26,800 nucleotides of DNA from a virus, in IMG/VR virus record IMGVR_UViG_3300046001_009870, positions 1 through 26,800 of that record; one strand, 5' to 3'. Below are positions 7,717 to 15,812 of this stretch, in pieces. Under the pieces are notes generated by a model that was not told the DNA's origin, did not search any database, and worked only from the letters and a program-made list of their open reading frames with translations. The position numbers and the translations under genes were made by a program. The first letter of the stretch is position 1, and every line of letters begins with the position of its first letter.

Positions 7717-8308
7717 TTATAAAAAGGATATCTTGGTGGTAAATTTCTCCATTATATGGTAAATCACTTAAAATTTCATATTTAGTAAAATTTATAGATT
7801 TCATATAATCAACTACCTCATCATAAAGAGGGGAGTTTTGATTATATTCTTTTAAAGCTACTTCAAGAAGAATACCTTTAGCTTTTTTACAAAGTTTAAT
7901 TCCTCCGCGTATGATATCTAATTCAGCTCCCTGGACATCCATTTTTATAAGATCAAATTTTTCGTTTTCATCAAAAACTTCATCTAATGGGTATCCTTGT
8001 TTTTGTAATACTTTAGTATTTTGTTCATTGAAATATGGAGTTAATTCTTTGTAAATAGAATTTCCTGTTCCTGAGATTACGTTACTAGTATAAAAAGGGT
8101 ATATTTTATTTTCTCTAGTTAATAATTTAATAAAATAATTTGGATTAACATTTTTTAAAGTAGTTTCACACTCTTCGTTAGCTTCAATAGAAAATATATA
8201 ACTTTCTGGGAAAATTTGTTTACATTGAGCATACCATCCTCCAACATTAGCTCCTATATCTAAAATTCTACTAGGAATAAAATAATTTTTAACTATATCT
8301 AAATTCAT
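7694..8308 (-). CDS. FkbM-family SAM-dependent methyltransferase
   Basis: 204 aa. The SAM-binding glycine motif is LDIGANVGGW (16-25), the acidic end of strand 2 is SIEANEE (40-46), and the FkbM signature KMDVQGAELDII (122-133) is intact. FkbM enzymes methylate hydroxyls of sugars or polyketides, and in glycan clusters they typically O-methylate a sugar. The protein starts just upstream of the first motif, so it is a compact catalytic domain. It overlaps glycosyltransferase genes on both sides (23 and 4 bases), so co-translation with them is likely. Confidence 0.85.
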   Translation of the reverse strand: MNLDIVKNYFIPSRILDIGANVGGWYAQCKQIFPESYIFSIEANEECETTLKNVNPNYFIKLLTRENKIYPFYTSNVISGTGNSIYKELTPYFNEQNTKVLQKQGYPLDEVFDENEKFDLIKMDVQGAELDIIRGGIKLCKKAKGILLEVALKEYNQNSPLYDEVVDYMKSINFTKYEILSDLPYNGEIYHQDILFINENIIHN

Positions 8309-9222
8309 AAAAATACTTGATTAAATTGATTTATAACTATTTCTGGGGTAAATTTTTGATAGCAATTCCATTCTTTATTTTTAATATCAGAATGTTGAAT
8401 GTTAAATAATATATTTGATAATTCATTAAAATTAGAATAATATATTCCTTTATCTTGAAGGATTTCAATATGATTTCTTTCTGGGGATAATGAGTATGTG
8501 ATAATAGGTTTGTTTTTAGAAGAAAATTCAGCTATAGCTAATCCAAATGTTTCTCCTCTTTCCCGAGCATGAATCATAATGTCACAAGTGTTTATAAAAG
8601 ATACTTTTTGATATTGATCAGTTGTACCAGCAATAAAAATAACATTTTCTAAATCGCAAAATGAATCTTGATTCATAAATAAAAACACAATATCTTTACG
8701 TTTAGATGCAACATCAATAACAGCTTGTTTAGCAAATGGGATTTCAAAATTATTTCCACCATACCAACCTATAACTAATTGATTCTTTATATTAAAAAAC
8801 TCTTTAAAATTTGATTTAACTTCAGGTAAGTTTACCATATGAGGTACATATGGAGATTTATTTCCATGATTTTCAGCTAACCATTTAGATACATATGCAT
8901 ATATATCACCATGAGGTTCGTATGAAGGAAAAACAACATGAACTAAATTTTTAGCATCAGGATGTGATTGTCCATCATTGAATCCATATTTTAATGAATA
9001 AAAATAGTCACACGGAAATTTTTGGATTTGAGAAAATAAATCAAAAATATGGGTATCAAATCTTGAATTAAATTTATCAAAACTTTTTAATTCTGATGTA
9101 TTAAGGGATGCTATAACTGATTTATTTCCTAAAATAGTTTCGTTAAAATGAGCATAGTCATATGTTGCTATACTAGTTCCTCTTTCATTTAAGTTAGGAT
9201 CAAAAAATAAAATTGTTTTCAT
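8305..9222 (-). CDS. GT4-like (GT-B fold) glycosyltransferase
   Basis: 305 aa. Starts MKTILFFDPNLNERGTSIAT, a glycine-containing N-terminal loop typical of GT4 enzymes. It has a central VIGWYGGNNFEIPFAKQAV stretch where the second Rossmann domain begins (about 150-170), and a donor-site region HARERGETFGLAIAEFSSKN (about 217-236) with the family E-x7-E pattern (E-T-F-G-L-A-I-A-E). Membrane segments are absent. It lies between the two FkbM genes with 4-base overlaps, implying a unit in which one sugar is added and methylated. Confidence 0.8.
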   Translation of the reverse strand: MKTILFFDPNLNERGTSIATYDYAHFNETILGNKSVIASLNTSELKSFDKFNSRFDTHIFDLFSQIQKFPCDYFYSLKYGFNDGQSHPDAKNLVHVVFPSYEPHGDIYAYVSKWLAENHGNKSPYVPHMVNLPEVKSNFKEFFNIKNQLVIGWYGGNNFEIPFAKQAVIDVASKRKDIVFLFMNQDSFCDLENVIFIAGTTDQYQKVSFINTCDIMIHARERGETFGLAIAEFSSKNKPIITYSLSPERNHIEILQDKGIYYSNFNELSNILFNIQHSDIKNKEWNCYQKFTPEIVINQFNQVFL

Positions 9223-9953
9223 ATTTCAACTAATGGTAAAATGTCTTTTAAGGCTTCTATTTTATCTATATCATTAACGGTGCAAATATGATCACAAGGA
9301 TATTCATTATTTATTTTAAACATCCTATAACCAAATGATTTAATATAATCAATTAATTGGTTTTCTGTTATATCAAATTTGATTAATTGGTGTGGTTCTA
9401 TTTCAATAAATAATGTTGGTTTTTGTGTAGTAAGTAAATTTTTAGCACCTTCTAAAGTAAAAAGTTCATATCCTTGTACATCTATCTTAATAAAACTTAC
9501 TTGAGGGAAATCAAAATCATCTAGCTTATAGATATCTACTTCTTCCCCACCTTCTCCAATAGAAGTATCTCCAATATTTACCCAAGATAATTCATAATCT
9601 ACGGGTCTCATTGTTGTTGATTTTTGGGTACCGTCTCCTAAAGCTACTTGATATGTGATAGAATTAAAAATATTGTTTAAAATTAAATTTCCATTTAATT
9701 GTTGATGGATAATTCTTTGGGGTTCAAATGCTACCAATAACCCATTATTATTAAGTCTTTTACCCATCAATACCGCATTATAACCAAAATTAGCTCCACA
9801 ATCTAAAACAGTATCTCCAGGAGATATAAATTGTTCAATTACTGGGGAGAAATGGGATTCCCAAGGTTTACCTGATTTTATATGTTGGGCTATAGCATCA
9901 TTTGGGAAAATGATAAAATCACCATCTTCATTTTTAAAAATTTCTGAGGTCAT
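9219..9953 (-). CDS. Second FkbM-family SAM-dependent methyltransferase
   Basis: 244 aa. SAM-binding motif VLDCGANFGYNAVL (about 49-62), acidic VAFEPQ (about 74-79), and the signature FIKIDVQGYELFTLEG (about 155-170). It differs clearly from the other FkbM protein in this window: it is longer, with an extra N-terminal 45 residues (M-T-S-E-I-F-K-N) and a C-terminal helical part ending LKDILPLVEI. So these are not a recent duplication. Likely O-methylation of a sugar or of a glycosylated acceptor; it overlaps neighbours by 4 bases each. Confidence 0.85.
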   Translation of the reverse strand: MTSEIFKNEDGDFIIFPNDAIAQHIKSGKPWESHFSPVIEQFISPGDTVLDCGANFGYNAVLMGKRLNNNGLLVAFEPQRIIHQQLNGNLILNNIFNSITYQVALGDGTQKSTTMRPVDYELSWVNIGDTSIGEGGEEVDIYKLDDFDFPQVSFIKIDVQGYELFTLEGAKNLLTTQKPTLFIEIEPHQLIKFDITENQLIDYIKSFGYRMFKINNEYPCDHICTVNDIDKIEALKDILPLVEI

Positions 9954-10573
9954 AATGTATTGTAATAATTGTTTTGTTTTTCTTGTTTATCTATTGTTTT
10001 TGGGTGATATAAGCAATACTCCTCTTCTGAAGGTAAAGTAGACATTATTTTATAACCCTCTAGCACCTCATGTACTTTATTTTTCCATTTGATTTCTGGC
10101 TTATTTTGCCAAATGCGCCATTGATAATCGGGAAAATTTACCCATCCATTTGGATTGACATTCCATCCCCATTGTTGAATATGTTTATCTGTTAATCCCT
10201 CTACTGTGTTAATTCGAGGTACTAGTAGCACATCTACTGTTGGGTTACCCTCAATAATATCAGGTAAATATTCTATTAATGTTTTAGTTGGAATTTCATC
10301 TGCATCTATCTGAAATATATAATCTCCAGTACAGTAGCTAGTTAATTTGTTTTTCCAATCTGCAAAATGTCTTTCAAATTTTCCTGTATACCAACTAAAT
10401 TCTCCATTAACTGAATGGGATCTTAGGTATGCTTCAATTTCTTTGCCTCCATTTGCTTCATCAAATAATACTACAATGTCATCTTGAGCTCGTTTATGTT
10501 TAAGTAAAAAGTTTATCAATCGTTGGATCTCTAAAAACTCAGTACAAACAGTAATTGCATAACTTATTCTCAT
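9950..10573 (-). CDS. Family 2 glycosyltransferase
   Basis: 207 aa, short for a GT2. Begins MRISYAITVCTEFLEIQRLI, then DDIVVLFDEANGG (about 31-43), the metal-binding motif I-D-A-D-E-I-P (about 89-95) and a GWVNFPDYQWRIW / KVHEVLEG block (about 142-172) that is common in GT2 enzymes of lipopolysaccharide core type. FADWKN (about 70-75) matches the usual A/S-x-W-R-N at the sugar-binding loop. It is followed by a 5-base gap to the next upstream gene and overlaps the FkbM gene downstream by 4. Confidence 0.82.
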   Translation of the reverse strand: MRISYAITVCTEFLEIQRLINFLLKHKRAQDDIVVLFDEANGGKEIEAYLRSHSVNGEFSWYTGKFERHFADWKNKLTSYCTGDYIFQIDADEIPTKTLIEYLPDIIEGNPTVDVLLVPRINTVEGLTDKHIQQWGWNVNPNGWVNFPDYQWRIWQNKPEIKWKNKVHEVLEGYKIMSTLPSEEEYCLYHPKTIDKQEKQNNYYNTL

Positions 10574-10578
10574 ATATT

Positions 10579-11043
10579 TTATTCAGGTAATATTCCAATA
10601 TACGAAAGGGCATCCATATAGTCACGCTCTTCAAACTTTTTCATGTTTATCATATCCATTCTATATTCCATAAATTCTCCAGGTTTACCAGGGATTGGAT
10701 ATTTCTTTTTATCTTTTTTAGGTACTTTTATAGCTTTAACAGCTGCCCATCCCCAATTTTGGGAATTTGTGCCATTGGCAAATACCATTCCTTTGTCAGC
10801 AATATTTAGTGTTTGTGGCAACCAAATTAAACCAGTTTCAGGATCAGTCCAAGCTAAATCTTTATACAATTCAGGTAGTGTTTCTATTTGAGTTTGATAA
10901 AATTCATGTCCCTCTTTCATAAATGAATTAGTCCAAAATCCACATGATAAACTTTGAAAATTTTGTATTTCTGGTGTTACTTGAATTTTGTAACATAAAT
11001 TTCCTCCTGATTTAGGGCAGTCAACTATTTCTTCTTTTTGCAT
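10579..11043 (-). CDS. Conserved T4-like phage protein of unknown function, 154 aa
   Basis: N-terminal DCPKSGGNLCYKI (8-20) holds two cysteines spaced C-x7-C, followed by a third in CGFWTNS (about 34-40). The centre is WTDPETGLIWLPQTLNI (about 65-81), then NWGWAAVKAIKVPKKDKKKY. I recall similar proteins in marine T4-like phages, always unassigned. Its position between glycosyltransferases is odd: it has no glycosyltransferase or methyltransferase motif. It may be a structural or accessory protein that is itself the acceptor, but that is speculation. Confidence 0.6.
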   Translation of the reverse strand: MQKEEIVDCPKSGGNLCYKIQVTPEIQNFQSLSCGFWTNSFMKEGHEFYQTQIETLPELYKDLAWTDPETGLIWLPQTLNIADKGMVFANGTNSQNWGWAAVKAIKVPKKDKKKYPIPGKPGEFMEYRMDMINMKKFEERDYMDALSYIGILPE

Positions 11044-12353
11044 TATTCTACGGGTTTTAATTTTGGTAATTCTATTTTATTTAGTTTTGGCAATTCAATC
11101 TTTTTTAATTGAGGCAATTTTAATTGTATTTGTTTTGGAAATTCCGGGATTTTTTCTTCAAATAGTTTACCTAGTTTTTCTTTCATTGCTTCATATGAAA
11201 ATTTAGAGCGAGATTGGAAACCTTGGCGCTTTGCATTTTCAGCATATCCTTTATAGTTTTCAAATACATCTTTTAAATAGTGCCCTACGTGTCCTGTATC
11301 TACCGAAAACCATTCTGCATCCGCTAGCAACATATGATTTGCTGCTGATGGATGGATTTTAGTCATTGTGCCTTGAAGCAATGTTGTAAATTCAGGGTTT
11401 AAATAATCTACAGGGCCGCTCCAATTTGATGCAATTATTGGTTTGTTTACAAGTGAAAATTCAAGTAACGGGCGACCAAATCCTTCTCCTTTAGTTAGAT
11501 TAACCATTGCTTTAACTTTTGAATGGTTGTAGATTTCATTTATTTCTTCATCCGAAAATTCACCATGTAGTAAATATACATTAGGTAAATTATTTGATTT
11601 ACAAGAATCTTTAATTTGTTTAACTCTTTTTAATATTCTATCTCTATCTAAATAAGAAGAACCTACAGTTGATGTTTTTAGTATAAGTGCAGGTTTTTTA
11701 GATTTGTTTTTAAATGTTTCATAGAATGCTTTAATAAGCAATCCTACATTTTTTCTATCTTCTCCCATTTGACCTTCCATCCAATGACCTACAAATAAAT
11801 AAGCAAAGTCCTCTTTAATATTAGATAAATCAAATGTTGATTTTACTGGCTTATATATATCTGTGTTTGCGCCCTCAAATATAATTTCATTCTCTCCATT
11901 CCACTCAAGCATTCCTTGAGATTGGTTTGTTTGTTTATCTCGTTTTTCCCATTTACTATTTTTTAACACATCAATTGTGTGTTTTGATGATCCTAAAATC
12001 AAGTTCATACGATTGCAACCTTCAATCCAATCACCAGGAGCAATAGTTGATTCAATTCCTGCGGTACATCCAATGTTATATTTTCCAACAGGTTGAAATT
12101 CATTTGGAACTGTAATTTGCATCCAAATTTCAGGTTGGTTAGGTGGTTGAACTGTTATCATGTGTTTAGATAAAAAATTCCATTCTGGATGATTTTGAAT
12201 GAATCCTTTTGGGGTTTGTCCCCATCTTTGAGGCATTATTTTTACTTCATATTTATCTAATTCAATAATTGCTTTAACGATATCTCGTGAACGTGCTCCA
12301 TATCCACTGTAAGTATCAATTGGGCACGAAATTAAAAATGTTGGTTTACTCAT
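11043..12353 (-). CDS. GT4-family glycosyltransferase with C-terminal Leu-Pro-Lys-Leu repeats
   Basis: 436 aa. The N-terminal FLISCPIDTYSGYGARSRDI (5-24) has the glycine-rich acceptor loop of GT4. The second domain has YLFVGHWMEGQMGEDRKNVG (about 188-207) and the donor site LTKGEGFGRPLLEFSLVNKP (about 285-304) with the E-x7-E pattern (E-G-F-G-R-P-L-L-E). The final 27 residues are a run of repeats of the type K-I-E-L-P-K-L, unusual for the family and perhaps a flexible arm or docking tail. It is preceded by another GT4 gene 9 bases upstream, and its stop overlaps the next gene's start by one base. Confidence 0.85.
   Translation of the reverse strand: MSKPTFLISCPIDTYSGYGARSRDIVKAIIELDKYEVKIMPQRWGQTPKGFIQNHPEWNFLSKHMITVQPPNQPEIWMQITVPNEFQPVGKYNIGCTAGIESTIAPGDWIEGCNRMNLILGSSKHTIDVLKNSKWEKRDKQTNQSQGMLEWNGENEIIFEGANTDIYKPVKSTFDLSNIKEDFAYLFVGHWMEGQMGEDRKNVGLLIKAFYETFKNKSKKPALILKTSTVGSSYLDRDRILKRVKQIKDSCKSNNLPNVYLLHGEFSDEEINEIYNHSKVKAMVNLTKGEGFGRPLLEFSLVNKPIIASNWSGPVDYLNPEFTTLLQGTMTKIHPSAANHMLLADAEWFSVDTGHVGHYLKDVFENYKGYAENAKRQGFQSRSKFSYEAMKEKLGKLFEEKIPEFPKQIQLKLPQLKKIELPKLNKIELPKLKPVE
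11046..11126 (-). repeat. Tandem heptad-like repeat coding the C-terminal tail
   Basis: The last 27 codons of the glycosyltransferase encode three to four copies of a seven-residue unit (LPxLxKIE), visible in DNA as near-repeats of a TTTGGCAATTCAAT-like unit. It could arise by slippage and vary in copy number between relatives. Confidence 0.6.
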
Positions 12354-12362
12354 AACTTTATT

Positions 12363-13802
12363 TTAATATACAAATTTGTGATTAATTGTGTTTTCTTTTA
12401 CTTCATTGCAATTGATTAACTCATACTTTTCTCGCGGAGTCCACGTGTTAAATAATTGATCTATCGCGTTTATTGCTTTAATTCCCATATCCTCTGCTGT
12501 AAATCCTACATCATTTACCGCCCAATGTCTGCCTGTAGCTCCAAGTTCTTTTCTCATTGGTCTACCTAAAGCATATACTTCAGATATTCGAGCGGCTGCA
12601 TCCTCTGCTGTGCATCTATCATCCCAAATATATGGTGTTGTAGGTGAACCTTGAATTGAGCGACTTGTTGGATACACTGGGAATGCCCAGCAACCATGGT
12701 TTTTGTATCTTCCAGTATGGTTTGAAGGTATTTCAGGAGAAGGTGTATACCATTTTCCAAATTCATCTTCAAATCCCATTTGATCTTGCATTCCACCTGT
12801 TACATTAGCTATGATTACAGTTCCTGCTAAAATTGCTTCCGTTAGTGATAAACCCCATCCTTCATTTGAAGTTAATAGAATTTGTGCATCCGCAATATTA
12901 TACATCATGTTTAATTGTTGTGGTGAAAGTGGATTAGTTGAAAAATATATTGCATCTGGATAATCATTAAATAGTATTTCACGCACTGCGTTTAAATCGG
13001 TTCCATGCTCACTTACTATTTCTGTATGCATTAATAGAGCACATTTAGCTGCTTTTTCTTTAGGTAAAGTATCTAAAAATATTTTAAAAGCAAGCATTGT
13101 GTCCGGAATTTGTTTTCTTCTAATGTTTCTTGAATTAAAAAATACAACAAAATCTTTTTCTTTACCACCAAATATAGTAGACTTTAATGTCTCTAATTCT
13201 TTTAGCTCATCCTCTTTTACAATTGGATAGTACATATCGTGATTTAAACCGTGAGGAACATACTCAATTATTTTTTTACCTCTTTTTTCATCTAAAACAA
13301 GCTCATTAATTAATTTAGTTTGCTTTGAAATAGCTAACAATGCATCACATGATTCATAAAATGCTTTATTGTATAGCGGTGCTGGGTAGTCATCCCAAAT
13401 ATTTAAATAAATGATTGGCATGTGTTTTCTAATCTCATTTTCAATTGCAAACAGCCATTCAAAATATCTTGGATCAGTAATTAACATAATTGCATCTGGT
13501 TTTTCAACCTCAATCATGTGTCTGATCAAATCAGCATCTCCATAGTTATCTACAGGATACAAGAAAACAGAAGCATCTGTTAATTTTGTGTTTGTGTTTG
13601 TGTCTTGAGATAAGTCAAAACGTTTTCCTTTTTCAGGATGGTTAATTGCACCTGCAATATTTACCCAATTAAAATGTTGAGCTGTATTTAATACTAGCTC
13701 TTTTGCTATAGTTGCTACTCCAGAGTGTACTCTAATGTCGTCACAAATTAGCATGATTTTTTTCCTCTCGTTTTGAGGGAGATAATTAAAACTTGAATTC
13801 AT
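12363..13802 (-). CDS. GT4-family glycosyltransferase
   Basis: 479 aa. N-terminal IMLICDDIRVHSGVATIAKE (16-35) is the GT4 first strand and glycine loop; ALLAISKQTK (about 153-162) and YVPHGLNHDMYYP (about 181-193) are the usual interdomain motifs. FFNSRNIRRKQIPD (about 216-229) starts the donor domain, and LLTSNEGWGLSLTEAILAGT (about 304-323) is the donor-sugar site with E-x7-E. A long insert follows (to about residue 410) rich in W, P and H, beyond the usual layout. It is the most upstream sugar gene and so probably the first in the glycan operon. Confidence 0.85.
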   Translation of the reverse strand: MNSSFNYLPQNERKKIMLICDDIRVHSGVATIAKELVLNTAQHFNWVNIAGAINHPEKGKRFDLSQDTNTNTKLTDASVFLYPVDNYGDADLIRHMIEVEKPDAIMLITDPRYFEWLFAIENEIRKHMPIIYLNIWDDYPAPLYNKAFYESCDALLAISKQTKLINELVLDEKRGKKIIEYVPHGLNHDMYYPIVKEDELKELETLKSTIFGGKEKDFVVFFNSRNIRRKQIPDTMLAFKIFLDTLPKEKAAKCALLMHTEIVSEHGTDLNAVREILFNDYPDAIYFSTNPLSPQQLNMMYNIADAQILLTSNEGWGLSLTEAILAGTVIIANVTGGMQDQMGFEDEFGKWYTPSPEIPSNHTGRYKNHGCWAFPVYPTSRSIQGSPTTPYIWDDRCTAEDAAARISEVYALGRPMRKELGATGRHWAVNDVGFTAEDMGIKAINAIDQLFNTWTPREKYELINCNEVKENTINHKFVY

Positions 13803-13837
13803 ATAACTTTATTTTGTTTTTATTTAAATGTAATAAC

Positions 13838-14035
13838 TTAATTTTGTTCTTCCAAACTTAAATCGTTATGATTGTGAATTTGTCTTTTAAATTCATCATC
13901 TGTTAAGTAAAGGTGAATTGCTCGTTCCGATAGTTTTTGAAAAGAGAATTTACGTTTAATGCATTCTACTCTAAATTGCTCAAATAGATCTTTATCTAAT
14001 TTGACACTTGTTAATTGTTGGTTTTTTTCACTCAT
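13838..14035 (-). CDS. Small ribbon-helix-helix-type DNA-binding protein
   Basis: 65 aa. The segment LTSVKLDKDLFEQFRVECIK (8-27) followed by RKFSFQKLSERAIHLYLTDD (28-47) has the strand-helix-helix layout of Arc/MetJ/CopG repressors, with the S-x-x-x-L turn typical of helix B. The tail is polar. It directly precedes the sugar operon (36 bases), so autoregulation or control of the operon is plausible, though unproven. Small RHH proteins of this form are frequent in T4-like phages. Confidence 0.65.
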   Translation of the reverse strand: MSEKNQQLTSVKLDKDLFEQFRVECIKRKFSFQKLSERAIHLYLTDDEFKRQIHNHNDLSLEEQN

Positions 14036-14091
14036 GGTGTATATGTTTATATTTTTATATCATATATACGTATGTAATAATGGGGGTAAAG

Positions 14092-14544
14092 TTATAAAAG
14101 GGTAAAGAATGATTTTAAATCTTCATTTGTTTTTTCTCCACTAGAATATCCTTTAAATTTAAATTGTATAATTTCCTCGGGAGGAGATATTCTTAATTTT
14201 AAATCTTTGAATTTAACATAGTAGTAAGTTGCTTTTGGATTAACAAAAATATCTAATCCTACTCCTTGAGTAAATGGTTTATTACATGCTAATCTATATT
14301 CACTTATATTGAATGTTTCTTCTTCTATTTCATATAAAGGGTAACCAAATATCTCGTGTTTGATTTCTGCTTTACTTATAAATTGAGTTGAAATAATGTC
14401 TATATCTTTTATTGGTCTAAATGGGATTTGCTTATTTAGAATTAAAGGAATACTTCCACCTAATGAAATAAATGGATATTTAAATTGAATTGGAATATAA
14501 TATCTATCTAAAATATTATAAATTTCGTCATAACTATTTATCAT
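14092..14544 (-). CDS. Nucleotidyltransferase-fold protein (putative)
   Basis: 150 aa. FISLGGSIPLIL (25-36) gives the Gly-Gly-Ser motif, KDIDII (46-51) the paired D-x-D, and G-L-D-I-F-V (94-99) a third acidic strand, a set matching Pol-beta-type nucleotidyltransferases (minimal or AbiEii-like). The rest (ISPPEEIIQFKFKGYSSGEK) resembles the helical lysine-rich end of such proteins. Length fits minimal nucleotidyltransferases. A partner HEPN protein is not adjacent. It might modify a small RNA, a protein or an antibiotic-like substrate; the function is inference. Confidence 0.55.
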   Translation of the reverse strand: MINSYDEIYNILDRYYIPIQFKYPFISLGGSIPLILNKQIPFRPIKDIDIISTQFISKAEIKHEIFGYPLYEIEEETFNISEYRLACNKPFTQGVGLDIFVNPKATYYYVKFKDLKLRISPPEEIIQFKFKGYSSGEKTNEDLKSFFTLL

Positions 14545-14553
14545 AAAACTTTT

Positions 14554-15090
14554 TTAAAATACATCTAAATCCTCATCATATGCCTCTTTTGGAATTAACA
14601 TATTTCCATTTTTATCAACACTAACAAAATATTCAAACTCCTCATCTGCTGGGAGTCCTAAATAAATTATTTTGGAATCGTTGTCTGTTATAACTAAAAT
14701 ATGTTCTGCATCATCTTGAGATGTTACAAAATATGAATTAGGAACTGATAGTTTTTGGAAGGCTTCTGAGGTAACTGCTCCTGCTAATTCAGATTCATTG
14801 GGAGGATTATATCCATATTTTTTAGCTATGGCAGTAATAGCATTATGGATGGCTACAATTTTTTCTGGGTTAGTAATCTTACCTGCAGGAATTGAATACA
14901 TGTCTAATGGGTCTTCTCCATTTTTATATGTTTTATATAATTCTTGAAATGTTCCTCCATATGCCTCTGATGTTCCCTCTCCAAAAGAATTAAAATAAAA
15001 GTTATTAATTGATTCATTTTCTTCAGGAGTAAGGTCTCCCCCATATTTTTTTCCTTTTAAACGTACATAAGGTACTTTTATATATTCCAT
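14554..15090 (-). CDS. Unknown protein, 178 aa
   Basis: Not recognised. Basic start (MEYIKVPYVRLKGKKYGGD), then Gly/Ser-rich middle (NSFGEGTSEAYGGTFQELYK), helical part around PEKIVAIHNAITAIAKKYG, and an acidic C-terminus (EAYDEDLDVF). There is a DDAEHILVITDNDSKIIYLG segment (about 126-145) that could be a beta hairpin. The gene is followed by the nucleotidyltransferase-like gene after 9 bases, hinting at a shared transcript. Confidence 0.5.
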   Translation of the reverse strand: MEYIKVPYVRLKGKKYGGDLTPEENESINNFYFNSFGEGTSEAYGGTFQELYKTYKNGEDPLDMYSIPAGKITNPEKIVAIHNAITAIAKKYGYNPPNESELAGAVTSEAFQKLSVPNSYFVTSQDDAEHILVITDNDSKIIYLGLPADEEFEYFVSVDKNGNMLIPKEAYDEDLDVF

Positions 15091-15102
15091 AATCTTAAAA
15101 AA

Positions 15103-15795
15103 TTAATATGCATTATACATTGGGGCATCATATCTGTCCATAAATTGTTCTTCTTCAAAGCTAACTTGATATTTGTTTTTTGGGTCTGAATTGTCTATAA
15201 AGATAAATAAAGGGCCTGATTTAATGTAGCTTTCAAAATAGCTAGAGGTATTACCTGTAGCTGTACACCATTCTGTTCCGGATCCTAATTCACATGAGGT
15301 TGGGTATAAATCTTTTCTTCCTTTTGGGATCATGTAAACGGAAAATCCATTATAATCTCCAATTTTAAGATCTTTAAATTTTTCTGTTTTAGAAACACCT
15401 TTTTGAGCTGATGGGTTTTCTTCTTCTTGAGATGCCAAATCAGTAGATGTTTTAATAAAATTTTGGATCTGTTGAGAGGTTTTTATTTGATTGATATCTG
15501 AGGTAGGGTATTCTTTTTTTCTACGTTTAAAAACATTAAAATATTGTTCATATTTGTAAATGTCTTCTGGTTTAATAATTGCAGGGTCTTTTTTAGTTCC
15601 TGCAACTCTAGCAGTTAACCATGTAGCTAAAGCACTATCGTTTTGAGTTGCTTTTAAAATATCACCAAATGTTTCTTTTGTTATTCTTCCAGTGTCAACA
15701 AAATCAGTTTGGAGTTGTTGGATAGAAACTTCATTAACCATTCTAGAGGTTGAAGTAAGTTGGTTTTCAGTTAAAAATTTTCTTAAATCAAACAT
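15103..15795 (-). CDS. Leader-tagged phage protein with GTEWCTA domain
   Basis: 230 aa. The N-terminus M-F-D-L-R-K-F-L-T-E-N-Q is a short leader with an (L/I)-x-E site (L-T-E, 8-10) like the T4 prohead protease consensus, and a second candidate V-N-E lies near residue 22. The C-terminal part has YPTSCELGSGTEWCTATG (about 164-181) followed by GPLFIFIDNSD (about 193-203), a motif set (W-C-T-A, Y, F-I-D) I recall in many phage proteins without an assigned activity. Helical linker between. It might be packaged in the capsid. The function of the domain is unknown to me. Confidence 0.55.
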   Translation of the reverse strand: MFDLRKFLTENQLTSTSRMVNEVSIQQLQTDFVDTGRITKETFGDILKATQNDSALATWLTARVAGTKKDPAIIKPEDIYKYEQYFNVFKRRKKEYPTSDINQIKTSQQIQNFIKTSTDLASQEEENPSAQKGVSKTEKFKDLKIGDYNGFSVYMIPKGRKDLYPTSCELGSGTEWCTATGNTSSYFESYIKSGPLFIFIDNSDPKNKYQVSFEEEQFMDRYDAPMYNAY

Positions 15796-15812
15796 ATTTA
15801 AATATTATTTTA

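Noticed and set aside
12566-12796. A second minus-strand frame inside the 479-aa glycosyltransferase gene
   Set aside because: It lies wholly inside a gene with clear GT4 motifs and has no credible start or family.
14036-14091. T4 late promoter (TATAAATA) before the ribbon-helix-helix gene
   Set aside because: The minus strand only has loose TATAAAAAT-like stretches in a very AT-rich region; no exact motif.
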